A program made the position numbers and the translations under genes. Positions 44,130 to 52,613 of a stretch of DNA of 64,000 nucleotides are shown in pieces. The DNA comes from Azospirillum canadense (lineage in GTDB: Bacteria; Pseudomonadota; Alphaproteobacteria; Azospirillales; Azospirillaceae), in assembly GCF_025961225.1 (NCBI RefSeq), contig NZ_JAOQNG010000001.1, forward strand, positions 2,824,001 to 2,888,000, read 5' to 3'. The first letter of the stretch is position 1; every line of letters starts with the position of its first letter. The notes below the pieces were generated by a model. That model made no database searches. It worked only from the letters and a program-made list of their open reading frames with translations, and had not been told where the DNA came from.

Positions 44130-44819
44130 ATGAGCGCTGCTTTCCGACTGTTTGTGGTCATTCCTTCCCTCCCCACACTGGCCGGGGGTCCCGCCCGCGC
44201 GGGCCAAGTCGCCGTGGACCGCGGCGCCGACGGGCGGCGGGACCTGATCATCACCGGGGAGATCGCCGCGTCCGACCAGTGCCACGCCGCGCGTTTCCTG
44301 GTGGACCGTCCTGACATCCGCCGGATCGTCGTCAATTCGCCGGGCGGCGACGCCTGGGCCGGAACGCGGCTGGCCCGGGTGATCGCCTGGTCCGGCCTGC
44401 CGGTCGCCGTGCCGCGTGGGGCGAAGGCCTACTCGGCCGCCGCCGTCGCGGTGATGGGCGGGGCCGCGCGGGAACTGGAGGGAGACATCGGTTTCCACGC
44501 CCCCTTCCTCGTCGACCGCAAGGTCGCGTCCGGTCCGGCTCCGCTCAGCCCAACTCCTCTGGGCCCGGCCGCGCTGCCGCGTTATTCGCCGAACGCGCGC
44601 CCGCTGCTCGCCGAGGTGACGGCGCAGACCCGGACCGTGCTGCGGGACGGCGGCATGCCGGCCGCGATGATCGAGCGGGTGATGGCCGCCGGACCGACGG
44701 ACCTGTGGAAACCGGGCAACGCCACGCTCCGGCAATGGGCGTCCAGCCAGAAGCCGGACCGGCCGGCGCTGGAGCGTCTGGCCCGCACCTGCGAGTCCGT
44801 CGCCGGCTCGCTCCGTTGA
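44130..44819 (+). CDS. Secreted ClpP/crotonase-fold protein
   Basis: Predicted exported protein of 229 residues with a hydrophobic start (FRLFVVIPSLPTLAGGPARA). The core has the ClpP-like pattern: RRIVVNSPGGDAWAG (about 64-78), the possible nucleophile Ser 102 in AYSAAAVAVMGG, and His 123 in DIGFHAPF. This fits the periplasmic serine-protease-like ClpP relatives found in proteobacteria. The Asp of a triad is not assigned. The C-terminal half (RTVLRDGGMPAAMIERVM) is helical. A clear ribosome-binding site is not seen, but the AT-rich leader suggests its own promoter. The substrate is unknown. Confidence 0.75.
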   Translation: MSAAFRLFVVIPSLPTLAGGPARAGQVAVDRGADGRRDLIITGEIAASDQCHAARFLVDRPDIRRIVVNSPGGDAWAGTRLARVIAWSGLPVAVPRGAKAYSAAAVAVMGGAARELEGDIGFHAPFLVDRKVASGPAPLSPTPLGPAALPRYSPNARPLLAEVTAQTRTVLRDGGMPAAMIERVMAAGPTDLWKPGNATLRQWASSQKPDRPALERLARTCESVAGSLR

Positions 44820-44855
44820 TGGTGGCCGGGATGGCTGCCGGAATGATCGCCGATC

Positions 44856-45788
44856 TCAGCCGCGCAGCTGTTCCTGCAGGAAGGCGCTGACCCGCGCGAT
44901 GGCGTCCTGGCGCGCGGTCTCGTTGGTGCCGACCGTCGCCTCCCCCGCCGGGGCGTTCGGCAGGTTGGTCCGCTTGTGCAGCGGCGAGGACGGCAGGTCG
45001 AACCCGTGGTGGGCGTCCGGGTAGACGACGACCTCCGTCCGCTCCTTCACGGGATCGCGCTTGGCCAGTTCCAGGCAGGGCTCCGGCGGGGTCCACTCGT
45101 CCTTGCCGCCCAGCAGCATGAGGAGCGGTCCTTCCGGCTGCCAGTTGGCGTCCTTCAGCGACGTGCGGCAGCCCGGATACAGGGCGATGGCGGCGCGGTA
45201 GCCGGCCCCCTTCCCGCCCGGCCCATAGGCGGCCAGCACGGTGCCAGCCCCCTGCGACCAGCCCATGACGGCGATCCGCTCCTCGTCCACGTCCTTGCGG
45301 TTCTTCAGGTAGGCCAGCGCCGCCCAGGCGTCGCGCTTGCGCTCCACCGTCGCGCGGACCGCGCGCTCGCTGTGGGTGCAGACCTGGTCGATGCCGCGCG
45401 GGCCGAAACTGTCGACCATCAGCACCGCGTAGCCTTGGTCGCGCAGGGTCAGCGCCCAGTCCAGGTGCCGGGCGGACACCCGGCCGTTCTTGTTGTACAG
45501 GCCGGCGCAGCCGTGCAGCAGGACCACCGTCGGGTACGGGCCCGCGCCGGTCGGGCGCAGGAAGCGGCCGGTCAGCGCGGTGGGCGCCGCCCCCGTCAGG
45601 TCGCCGTCCTGGGAGGGAAAGCGCACGATTTCCTCCGCGTGCAGGCCGGCGGCCGCGGCATGCGCCCCCTGCGGGGCAGCCAGCGCCAGCGCGGCAACCA
45701 GCCCGGCACCGAACAGGGCGGCGCCCGCCTGACCGATACCGGGCAGGCCAATGCCGGGTAGGCCGGTGCGGCGGAAGGGAAAGGGCAT
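44856..45788 (-). CDS. Secreted dienelactone hydrolase-family protein
   Basis: Alpha/beta hydrolase of 310 residues with an N-terminal export signal (hydrophobic 20-45, cut after GAHA). The catalytic set is Ser 178 in MGWSQGAG, Asp 230 in GGKDEW and His 260 or 261 in DAHHGFD. True dienelactone hydrolases use Cys as nucleophile, so this is a Ser-type relative. The oxyanion region LLHGCAGLY and the ALYPGCR block fit the family. The ATG at 45788 has GGGAG upstream. It converges with the ClpP-like gene. The substrate is not known. Confidence 0.87.
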   Translation of the reverse strand: MPFPFRRTGLPGIGLPGIGQAGAALFGAGLVAALALAAPQGAHAAAAGLHAEEIVRFPSQDGDLTGAAPTALTGRFLRPTGAGPYPTVVLLHGCAGLYNKNGRVSARHLDWALTLRDQGYAVLMVDSFGPRGIDQVCTHSERAVRATVERKRDAWAALAYLKNRKDVDEERIAVMGWSQGAGTVLAAYGPGGKGAGYRAAIALYPGCRTSLKDANWQPEGPLLMLLGGKDEWTPPEPCLELAKRDPVKERTEVVVYPDAHHGFDLPSSPLHKRTNLPNAPAGEATVGTNETARQDAIARVSAFLQEQLRG

Positions 45789-45976
45789 CGGCAACTCCCG
45801 GTTCCGGACAGCGATGCGGCCGAGTGTAGCACCATCGCGTGTGGAAAACAGGCCGCCCGTCTTCACTGGGCAACCACATGCCATGCGCGGCGCCTTGTCG
45901 AGCGCCGCGGCGGCGGTGATAAAATTAGAGCGGAATGCCCGGCCCGGCCAACAGGGGATGGCAGAAGGGAGGCGAC

Positions 45977-46010
45977 AAAAAAGGGACGGCCGCATGGCGG
46001 GCCGTCCCTT
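45977..46010 (-). terminator. Intrinsic terminator of the Lrp-type gene
   Basis: Perfect 11-bp arms (45981-45991 and 46000-46010; AAGGGACGGCC type) with an 8-nt loop are followed on the minus strand by a run of six T residues (45982 to 45977). It begins 31 bp after the lrp-type stop. Confidence 0.9.
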
Positions 46011-46040
46011 TCCGTATCCATCAAACCGAGGGCGCCGCCG

Positions 46041-46592
46041 TTACCGGCGCGCCACGCGGGCCGTGGTTTCGTCGTCCTCGTCCTCGTCATCCTCCAGCGA
46101 CTCGGGGATGTCGGGCGAGTCCACGTCGATCGGAACGCCGGGCGTGTGCTTGGACGTGCGGATCGACAGCGCCGACTTCACGTGCGCCACGTTTGGGGCC
46201 GCCGTCAGCTTCGTCGTCAGGAAACGCTGGTAGTCGTCCCAGTCTTCCGCCACGATCTTCAGCAGGAAGTCGTACTCCCCGGCGAGCATGTTGCATTCGC
46301 GCACCATGGGCCAGGAGTTGACGAGTTCCTCGAACTTCTTTAGGTCCGCTTCAGCCTGGCTCGACAACCCAACCTGGGCGAACACGGTGACACCGAACCC
46401 GAGCGCGTCGGGATTGATGTCGGCGTGGTAGCCGCGGATGAAGCCCGCCTCCTCCAGGGCGCGGACGCGCCGCAGGCAGGGTGGGGCGGAAATGCCGGCA
46501 CGCCGCGCGAGCTCTACGTTCGTCATCCGGCCGTCATTTTGCAGGTCACGCAAAATGCGCCGGTCAATTCGGTCGAGTTTGACCCGCCGCAT
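46041..46592 (-). CDS. Lrp/AsnC-family transcriptional regulator
   Basis: Regulator of 183 residues. An N-terminal helix-turn-helix (LDRIDRRILRDLQNDGRMTN, ELARRAGISAPPCLRRVRALEEAG) precedes the RAM ligand-binding and dimerisation domain (about 65-155, ECNMLAGEYDFLLKIVAEDW). The C-terminus adds about 25 acidic residues (EDDEDEDDETT) and a basic end, not usual for Lrp, and probably disordered. It likely senses an amino acid. Orientation and a strong terminator make it a single-gene unit. Target genes are not apparent. Confidence 0.93.
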   Translation of the reverse strand: MRRVKLDRIDRRILRDLQNDGRMTNVELARRAGISAPPCLRRVRALEEAGFIRGYHADINPDALGFGVTVFAQVGLSSQAEADLKKFEELVNSWPMVRECNMLAGEYDFLLKIVAEDWDDYQRFLTTKLTAAPNVAHVKSALSIRTSKHTPGVPIDVDSPDIPESLEDDEDEDDETTARVARR

Positions 46593-46758
46593 GGTTTACT
46601 CGGTAGCTCCGGGGGTGATTTGAAGAAAGGATATTACACGGTGTAGGCACCCACGCCAAGCAAGAAACCCGAAGCGGCATAAGCGGAAAATTCATCATTC
46701 CGCGTGCTTCTGACAGGTGCGCGACGACCAGCCGCACCCCGAAACAATCCGTGAGACG

Positions 46759-47817
46759 ATGCATTCTACGATTTCCGGGCATTCCACGATTTCCGGGTCC
46801 TCGACCGTCGCGCCGTCCGCGCGCGATGCGGCGCCCCGCCCTTCCGAGCCGCTGACCTGCTGGGTCGTCACCGACGGCAAACCCGGCATGGAGAACCAGT
46901 GCCTCGGCCTTGCGGAGGCCCTGGGCCTCACCCCGGTGGTCAAGCGCGTCCAACTGCGCAGCCCCTGGCGCCAGCTCAGCCCCTACCTGCGGCTGGGCAA
47001 CCGGTTTGCCGCCGGCCCCGACGGCGACCCGATCGAGCCGCCCTGGCCGGACCTGCTGATCGGCACCGGGCGGCGGGCCATCGCTCCCTCGCTGGCGGTC
47101 CGCAAGGCGTCGGGTGGCCGCACCTTCACCGTGCAGATCCAGGATCCGATGATCAACCCGCGCCATTTCGACCTGGTGGTGGTGCCGCGCCACGACCGGC
47201 TGCGCGGCCCGAACGTCCTGGTCACCCGCGGCGCCCTGCACCGGGTCACCCCGGAGATCCTGGCCGACGCGGCGGAGCGCCACGCTCCCCGCCTCGCCCA
47301 CCTGCCCCACCCGCGCGTCGCGGTGCTGATCGGCGGCAACAACGGCGTCTACGCCCTGTCCCCGACCATCATGGGCGACGTCGCCGCGAAGCTGGCGGAT
47401 CTGGCCCGGCAGCACGGCGCCGGGCTGATGGTGACGCCGTCGCGCCGCACCGGCGCCGACAACGAGGCGATCCTGCGCGCCCGCCTGCGCGACCTGCCGG
47501 CCGAGGTGTGGGACGGCACCGGCGAGAACCCCTACTTCGCCTATCTGGGGCTGGCCGACGCTGTGGTGGTGACCTGCGACAGCGTCTCCATGACGTCGGA
47601 GGCCTGCTCCACCGGCAAGCCGGTCTACGTGATCGAGCTGGAGGGCGGCTCGCCCAAGTTCCGCGCCTTCCACGACGGCCTGTACCAGGACGGCATCACC
47701 CGCCCCTTCACCGGGGAGTTGGACCGCTGGACCTACACGCCGATGGACGAGACCCGCATCGTGGCCGAGGACCTGCGGGAACGGCTGGCCGCGCACCGCG
47801 GGCAGTGGGGGGCCTGA
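46759..47817 (+). CDS. ELM1-like (mitochondrial fission ELM1 family) protein
   Basis: Protein of 352 residues in the family named for plant ELM1, frequent in alphaproteobacteria. The fold resembles GT-B glycosyltransferases: LTCWVVTDGKPGMENQCLGL at the start of the core, DLLIGTGRRAIAPSLAVRK, VLIGGNNGVYALSP, and the C-terminal VVTCDSVSMTSEACSTGKPVYVIEL, like a sugar-nucleotide-binding region. Its bacterial role is unsettled; a cell-envelope sugar function is possible. The first 30 residues are a Ser/Thr-rich tail. The ATG at 46759 is preceded by only weak GTGAGA; a GTG at 46717 is the alternative. Confidence 0.85.
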   Translation: MHSTISGHSTISGSSTVAPSARDAAPRPSEPLTCWVVTDGKPGMENQCLGLAEALGLTPVVKRVQLRSPWRQLSPYLRLGNRFAAGPDGDPIEPPWPDLLIGTGRRAIAPSLAVRKASGGRTFTVQIQDPMINPRHFDLVVVPRHDRLRGPNVLVTRGALHRVTPEILADAAERHAPRLAHLPHPRVAVLIGGNNGVYALSPTIMGDVAAKLADLARQHGAGLMVTPSRRTGADNEAILRARLRDLPAEVWDGTGENPYFAYLGLADAVVVTCDSVSMTSEACSTGKPVYVIELEGGSPKFRAFHDGLYQDGITRPFTGELDRWTYTPMDETRIVAEDLRERLAAHRGQWGA

Positions 47818-47981
47818 CACCGATGACGGTCGGGTGTCCAAAGGGGCCGCGACATGTCACCGCAGGGCGGTGGTATCACCAGATTCCGCCCGGCCGGCGC
47901 GCCGCGTCTCCGTTCCTTTCGCCCGATGATCGTGCCATAACCTTGGGCAGTTGACCGTCTGATCACCATGGACACTTTCCC

Positions 47982-48638
47982 ATGACTTCGTCGAGCGCCG
48001 TGCGCCAGAGCTTCCTCCGTTGCCTGGACAACAGCCGGCTGTCCACCGAGCCGTACAACCATTGGCTGCTGTCGCAGGCCCTGCCGGAGGACGCGGCCGA
48101 CGGCATCGCGTCCCTGCCCTGGGCGCCGCCGACGGTCCAGGACACCTATGGCAAGCGCGAGACGAACAACGCGTCGCGCACCTACTTCGGCGCGGAGAAC
48201 CAGGCGAAGCACCCGGTCTGCGCCGCGGTCGCCGAGGCGTTCCAGAGCCGGGACGTCACCGACGCCATCCAGCGCACCTGCGGCGTGGACCTGTCCGGCA
48301 CCTCGCTGCGCATCGAATATTGCCAGGACACCGAAGGCTTCTGGCTGGAGCCGCACACCGACATCGGCGTCAAGAAATACACGATGCTGATCTATCTCTC
48401 GAAGGGGCCGGGCTGCGAGAACTGGGGCACCGACGTGCTGGACGAGACGAAGACCATCGTCGCGCGCGCGCCCTACGCCTTCAACGAAGGGTTGATCTTC
48501 ATCCCCGGCACCAACACGTGGCACGGCTTCGCCAAGCGCCCGATCGATGGCGTGCGCAAGTCGATCATCGTGAACTACGTCGGCCCGGAATGGCGCGCCC
48601 GCCACGAGCTGGCCTTCCCCGACGCCCCCATCGCCTGA
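47982..48638 (+). CDS. 2-oxoglutarate/Fe(II)-dependent oxygenase, copy 1
   Basis: Predicted dioxygenase of 218 residues with the double-stranded beta-helix fold. Iron ligands are His 125 and Asp 127 (EPHTDIG) and His 181 (NTWHGFA); Arg 192 (GVRKSIIV) should hold 2-oxoglutarate. The block KKYTMLIYLSK and a Cys-containing loop (GPGCENWGT) lie between. It is likely a hydroxylase of an unknown small molecule or protein. The next gene, 60 bp on, is a second family member and the one after it is an orphan protein, so the three may form one pathway. Confidence 0.9.
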   Translation: MTSSSAVRQSFLRCLDNSRLSTEPYNHWLLSQALPEDAADGIASLPWAPPTVQDTYGKRETNNASRTYFGAENQAKHPVCAAVAEAFQSRDVTDAIQRTCGVDLSGTSLRIEYCQDTEGFWLEPHTDIGVKKYTMLIYLSKGPGCENWGTDVLDETKTIVARAPYAFNEGLIFIPGTNTWHGFAKRPIDGVRKSIIVNYVGPEWRARHELAFPDAPIA

Positions 48639-48643
48639 TCGAT

Positions 48644-48673
48644 CGCCTGCCCTTTCGCCTGCCCTTTCGCCTG
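48644..48673. repeat. 12-bp tandem repeat between the oxygenase genes
   Basis: The unit CGCCTGCCCTTT occurs two full times and then half (48644-48673), directly after the first oxygenase stop and before the second gene. It appears to be a local slippage repeat. Confidence 0.7.
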
Positions 48674-48698
48674 ATTGTCCGTTCTGGAGAACCTCGCC

Positions 48699-49331
48699 AT
48701 GTCCATGCTCGATTTGGACAAGTTCCGGGCCACGCCGCTGCAGCACGATCCGTTCGACTTCCTCTGCGTTCCGGGCTTCGTGAAGAAGGAACACCTGGAG
48801 GCCCTGCACCGCGACTACCCCAAGGTCGACAAGCCGGGCTCCATTCCGCTCGGCGTGTTCCCGCAGGGGCCGGCCTTTGACGCGCTGATCGAGGAGCTGC
48901 GGGGGAAGGAGGTCTCCAAGGCCTTCTCGGAGAAGTTCGGGGTCGACCTGTCGAAGTACCCGACGATGTTCACCGCCCGCGGCATGTGCCGGGCGACCGA
49001 CGGCAAGATCCACCCGGACTCGGCCAGCAAGATCGTCACCGTGCTGATCTACATGAACCCGCCGTGGGAGGCCTCGGGCGGGCGGCTGCGCGTCCTGCGC
49101 TCGCAGAACCTGGAGGACTACGCCGCCGAGGTCCCGCCGGACGAAGGCACGCTGATGTGCTTCCGCCGGTCCGACACCTCCTGGCACGGCCACTACCCCT
49201 TCGAGGGCCAGCGCCGCGCCGTGCAGATGAACTGGGTCAAGAACAGCGTCTACATCTGGCACGAGCAGTGGCGCCACCGCGTCGGCGCCTGGGCCAAGAA
49301 CACCCTGGGCATCGAGCAGAAGAGCTACTGA
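48699..49331 (+). CDS. 2-oxoglutarate/Fe(II)-dependent oxygenase, copy 2
   Basis: Predicted dioxygenase of 210 residues. Iron ligands are His 105 and Asp 107 in KIHPDSASKIV and His 163 or 165 in DTSWHGHYPF; Arg 172 or 173 in GQRRAVQMNW should bind 2-oxoglutarate. It resembles prolyl-hydroxylase-like members (NPPWEASGGRLRVL). It differs strongly from copy 1, so they are not a recent duplication. The ATG at 48699 has GGAGAA about 8 nt upstream. A hairpin at 49356 closes the unit. Confidence 0.9.
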   Translation: MSMLDLDKFRATPLQHDPFDFLCVPGFVKKEHLEALHRDYPKVDKPGSIPLGVFPQGPAFDALIEELRGKEVSKAFSEKFGVDLSKYPTMFTARGMCRATDGKIHPDSASKIVTVLIYMNPPWEASGGRLRVLRSQNLEDYAAEVPPDEGTLMCFRRSDTSWHGHYPFEGQRRAVQMNWVKNSVYIWHEQWRHRVGAWAKNTLGIEQKSY

Positions 49332-49355
49332 GCCAGGCGAACCCGTGCAGGCAAA

Positions 49356-49383
49356 GGGCCGTCCCGCGAGGGGCGGCCCGTTT
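49356..49383 (+). terminator. Hairpin after the second oxygenase gene
   Basis: Arms GGGCCGTCCC (49356-49365) and GGGGCGGCCC (49370-49379), one mismatch, loop of 4, then GTTT. It is a modest terminator between the second oxygenase gene and the following unknown gene. Confidence 0.6.
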
Positions 49384-49520
49384 CACAAGACGCCTTGCAA
49401 TGCGCCGCCTTGGAACCGCGAATCCCGCTTTTCCCACGGGGTCGCTCGGACAATTCGCTGTTGCACCCATAATCGAACGGCTATAACCCGTCCGTTCTGT
49501 TCTCTCATCGCGTGCGTCCC

Positions 49521-51467
49521 ATGCCTCTTCGGATCGAGACCTTTTCGAACGTCACCGGCGGTTCCAGCTTCTTCAAGGCGGTCGGCCATCCCCTGGCCGC
49601 GCCCAAGGCGGCGGCGCTCGTGGCCCGGCTGGCGGCCGGCGGACCGGTGGCCGTCTACGACCCGCTGGGGCTGGCGCGCGGGCTGGCGGAGTTCTACGAC
49701 CTGTCCGGCATCCCGGTCTGCGGCGTGTTCGTGCAGGATGTTGACGCGGTGGGGACGGAGTTGTTCGGTCACGCCGCCCGGCCGGTGATCGACCTGCCTT
49801 CGACCGGTGCGGCGACCCTGTTCATCGTGGCCTTCGACAGCCAGCGGCTGGAAGGGCACATCGCGCACCTGATCCCGGCCGGCATGCCGGTCGTCTCGCT
49901 GGACGACATGCGCATCCCCGAGGACATGCTGACCGACTTCGGCCATTACCTGTCGAAGTTCAACTGGGCGACCAACTTCGCCTGGCTGCGGGATGAGGGC
50001 GGCCACCACACGCGCGTCGTCTCCGCCAACTACTGGTCCAACTACGGTGCCAGGGCGGCGCGGCTGTGGGCGCGCCTGTTGGACGCGGACGGCGCCACGC
50101 TGGCCGAATGGATGGAGCCCATGCCGCCGGCCAACGGCACGGTGGTGATCGACAGCCGCGCGGTGCGCGCCCGCTTCGGCCTCGGCGACTTCTGCGGCTC
50201 GCTGTTCCTGCACATCATTGGCGCCGCCGGCCACGACGTGGTGAAGTACGCGCTGGATACATACAGCGACAACGGGGCTGGCAACTGCCCGGCCCAGCTG
50301 TCCTGCACCCACGACGCCAACGCCTGGCCGGCCGAGTTCTACGCCGGCCTGCCCGCCCCGAAGGAGGACGAGCGCGTCCTGCTGTGGGTGCAGAACAGCC
50401 ATCCCACCCCCATCCCGGCCGGTGCCATCGGGCTGAACCTGATGGGCACCGCGGAGATCCGCCGGCTCGACCGGTCGGTCGGTCCCTTCGCCACCGTCGC
50501 CATCGACACGCGCGACCTGTTCCCCGAGGCGCGCTGGCCGCAGCAGTTCGAGGTGCAGGCCGGCAAGCATTTCGTGCGCCCGCGATACGAGGTGGTCTCC
50601 ACCAACGGCCGCCGCCGCATCGCCCACGCCAATGTGGAGCGCACCGACCTGAAGCCCGACCCGAAGCTGCCGGTTTTGACCAGCGGCCAGCCCGGGGCGC
50701 TTTTGGGCAAGGGCCACATCCTGCCGGCCCCGCTGCTGCCGCCCGACCGCTGGCGCACCATCCTGCTGCCCACCCCGATGAGCACGGGGCAGCAGACCCT
50801 TCCCGTGCAGGCGGTCGTCTACGACGCCCGGGGGCAGGAGGTCGCCCGCCACCGCTTCGGCGCCCTGAAGCGCTCCGACAGCGTGGCGCTGGACGTCACG
50901 GGGCTCGCCTCCGCGGCCAGCTTCCCGGAGGGGTGGGGCCATGTGGAGCTGCTCTACGACTTCGAGGCCGGGCAGGAGGCCGACGGCTGGCTGCACGCGC
51001 TGGTCCGCTATGAGGACATGCGCAGCGGCCACGCCGCCGAGAGCAGCTTCGGCAGCCACATCTTCAACACGGCGCTGACCTACCGGGACGAGCCGCAGAG
51101 CTACCACGGCCGCCCGCCGGGGCTGTCCACCCGCCTGTTCCTGCGGCTGGGGACGGAGCCGTGGGACACCTTCTGCCACCTGATCTACCCGGCTTCCACC
51201 CCCTGGCACGCCACGTCCGACACGCAGCTGGTCCTAACCCGGCGCGACGGCATCGAGGTGGTGCGGCGGCGGATCGCCATTCCCTGCGGCGGGTCGCACC
51301 ATTTCCGATACCGCGACACCTTCACCGAGGCCGAGCGCATGGCGGCCGGCGACCACGCCTATGTGCTGATCCGCGACACCACGTGCCGCCTGTTCGGATA
51401 TCATGGCTGCCTCGCTGGCGGCGCCGATGACGGCGCGTTCAGCCTCGACCATATGTTCGGCTTCTAA
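49521..51467 (+). CDS. Large protein of unknown family next to oxygenases
   Basis: Predicted 648-residue protein with no signal peptide and no recognised domain. The N-terminal 150 residues alternate strands and helices (VAVYDPLGLARGLAEFYDL, PVCGVFVQDVDAVGTELFG, LFIVAFDSQRLEGHI), like a nucleotide- or sugar-binding alpha/beta domain. From about 180 on, it is strand-rich and looks like two or more beta-sandwich domains (WCARLLDADG type, then VQAVVYDARGQEVARH and the final CHLIYP-LVLTRRDG block). The ATG at 49521 is chosen over a GTG at 49512. It follows two dioxygenase genes, and it may be their substrate, partner, or part of an envelope-modification path. Unknown. Confidence 0.75.
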   Translation: MPLRIETFSNVTGGSSFFKAVGHPLAAPKAAALVARLAAGGPVAVYDPLGLARGLAEFYDLSGIPVCGVFVQDVDAVGTELFGHAARPVIDLPSTGAATLFIVAFDSQRLEGHIAHLIPAGMPVVSLDDMRIPEDMLTDFGHYLSKFNWATNFAWLRDEGGHHTRVVSANYWSNYGARAARLWARLLDADGATLAEWMEPMPPANGTVVIDSRAVRARFGLGDFCGSLFLHIIGAAGHDVVKYALDTYSDNGAGNCPAQLSCTHDANAWPAEFYAGLPAPKEDERVLLWVQNSHPTPIPAGAIGLNLMGTAEIRRLDRSVGPFATVAIDTRDLFPEARWPQQFEVQAGKHFVRPRYEVVSTNGRRRIAHANVERTDLKPDPKLPVLTSGQPGALLGKGHILPAPLLPPDRWRTILLPTPMSTGQQTLPVQAVVYDARGQEVARHRFGALKRSDSVALDVTGLASAASFPEGWGHVELLYDFEAGQEADGWLHALVRYEDMRSGHAAESSFGSHIFNTALTYRDEPQSYHGRPPGLSTRLFLRLGTEPWDTFCHLIYPASTPWHATSDTQLVLTRRDGIEVVRRRIAIPCGGSHHFRYRDTFTEAERMAAGDHAYVLIRDTTCRLFGYHGCLAGGADDGAFSLDHMFGF

Positions 51468-51492
51468 TCAAGAGATCCTGACGGACAGAGCG

Positions 51493-52497
51493 ATGCCCAC
51501 GACCCATCACACCAAGGTCCTCATCATCGGCGCCGGCCCGGCCGGCTACACGGCGGCCATCTACGCGGCGCGCGCGAACCTGCAGCCGCTCATGGTCCAG
51601 GGGATGCAGCCGGGCGGGCAGCTCATGATCACGACCGACGTCGAGAACTATCCCGGCTTCGCCGATCCCATCCAGGGCCCCTGGCTGATGGAGCAGATGC
51701 AGAAGCAGGCCGAGCATGTCGGGACCAAGATGGTCTTCGACCTGATCACCGACGTGGACTTCACCCAGCGCCCCTTCGTGGCGAAGGGCGACTCGGGCGA
51801 CACCTACACCGCCGACAGCGTCATCATCGCCACCGGCGCCCAGGCCCGCTGGCTGGGCATCTCCAGCGAGGAGATCTACCGCGGCTTCGGCGTGTCGGCC
51901 TGCGCCACCTGCGACGGCTTCTTCTTCCGCGGCAAGGAGATCGCCGTGATCGGCGGCGGCAACTCCGCCGTCGAGGAGGCGCTGTACCTGACCAACCACG
52001 CCTCCAAGGTCACGGTCATCCACCGCCGCGACAGCTTCCGGGCGGAGCGGATCATGCAGGATCGCCTGTTCCGCAACCCGAAGGTCGAGGTGGTCTGGGA
52101 CAGCGTGGTGGAGGAGATCGTCGGCGAGGGCGACGGGTCCATGGGCAACCCGCGCGGCGTCACCGGTGTGCGCATCAAGAACGCGAAGACCGGGGAGGAG
52201 CGCGTGATCCCCGTGGCCGGCGTCTTTGTCGCCATCGGCCACGAGCCGGCTACGGCCGTGTTCAAGGGCAAGGTCAAGATGGACGAGGCGGGCTACATCC
52301 TCACCGCGCCCGACTCGACCGCCACGGACATCCCCGGCGTCTTCGCCGCCGGCGACGTGAAGGACAAGGTCTTCCGCCAGGCGGTCACCGCCGCCGGCAT
52401 GGGCTGCATGGCCGCGCTGGAGGCCGAGCGCTGGCTCGCCCACCACGAGCCCGCGGCCGGCGCCCATGGCGACCCGAGCCCGATGTCGACCTGGTAA
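51493..52497 (+). CDS. trxB: Thioredoxin-disulfide reductase
   Basis: NADPH-dependent flavoenzyme of 334 residues that reduces thioredoxin. FAD motif VLIIGAGPAGYTAAIYAARA (about 9-28), redox CATC (Cys 137 and 140) in SACATCDGFFF, NADPH motif IAVIGGGNSAVEEALYLT, and C-terminal FAD motif FAAGDVKDKVFRQAVTAAGM are all present. The start is fixed by the typical N-terminus HTKVLIIGAG. The end is followed by a Family B repeat. Its upstream neighbour ends 25 bp before the start, but a functional link is not evident. Confidence 0.97.
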   Translation: MPTTHHTKVLIIGAGPAGYTAAIYAARANLQPLMVQGMQPGGQLMITTDVENYPGFADPIQGPWLMEQMQKQAEHVGTKMVFDLITDVDFTQRPFVAKGDSGDTYTADSVIIATGAQARWLGISSEEIYRGFGVSACATCDGFFFRGKEIAVIGGGNSAVEEALYLTNHASKVTVIHRRDSFRAERIMQDRLFRNPKVEVVWDSVVEEIVGEGDGSMGNPRGVTGVRIKNAKTGEERVIPVAGVFVAIGHEPATAVFKGKVKMDEAGYILTAPDSTATDIPGVFAAGDVKDKVFRQAVTAAGMGCMAALEAERWLAHHEPAAGAHGDPSPMSTW

Positions 52498-52518
52498 ACG
52501 ACTGAACAAGAGAGCTTT

Positions 52519-52608
52519 TTCACCACAGAGACACAGAGGCACGAAGAATTCCCGACGGGACGGATCGTCTGGTGGGGGTCTCTGTGTCCTCTGTGTCTCT
52601 GTGGTGAA
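52519..52608. repeat. Family B inverted repeat between trxB and doxX-like gene
   Basis: Left arm 52519-52546 and right arm 52580-52608 share CACCACAGAGACACAGAGG and its inverse. The loop is about 33 nt. The copy lies between two convergent genes, as does the copy at 29609. Confidence 0.9.
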
Positions 52609-52613
52609 TCCCC

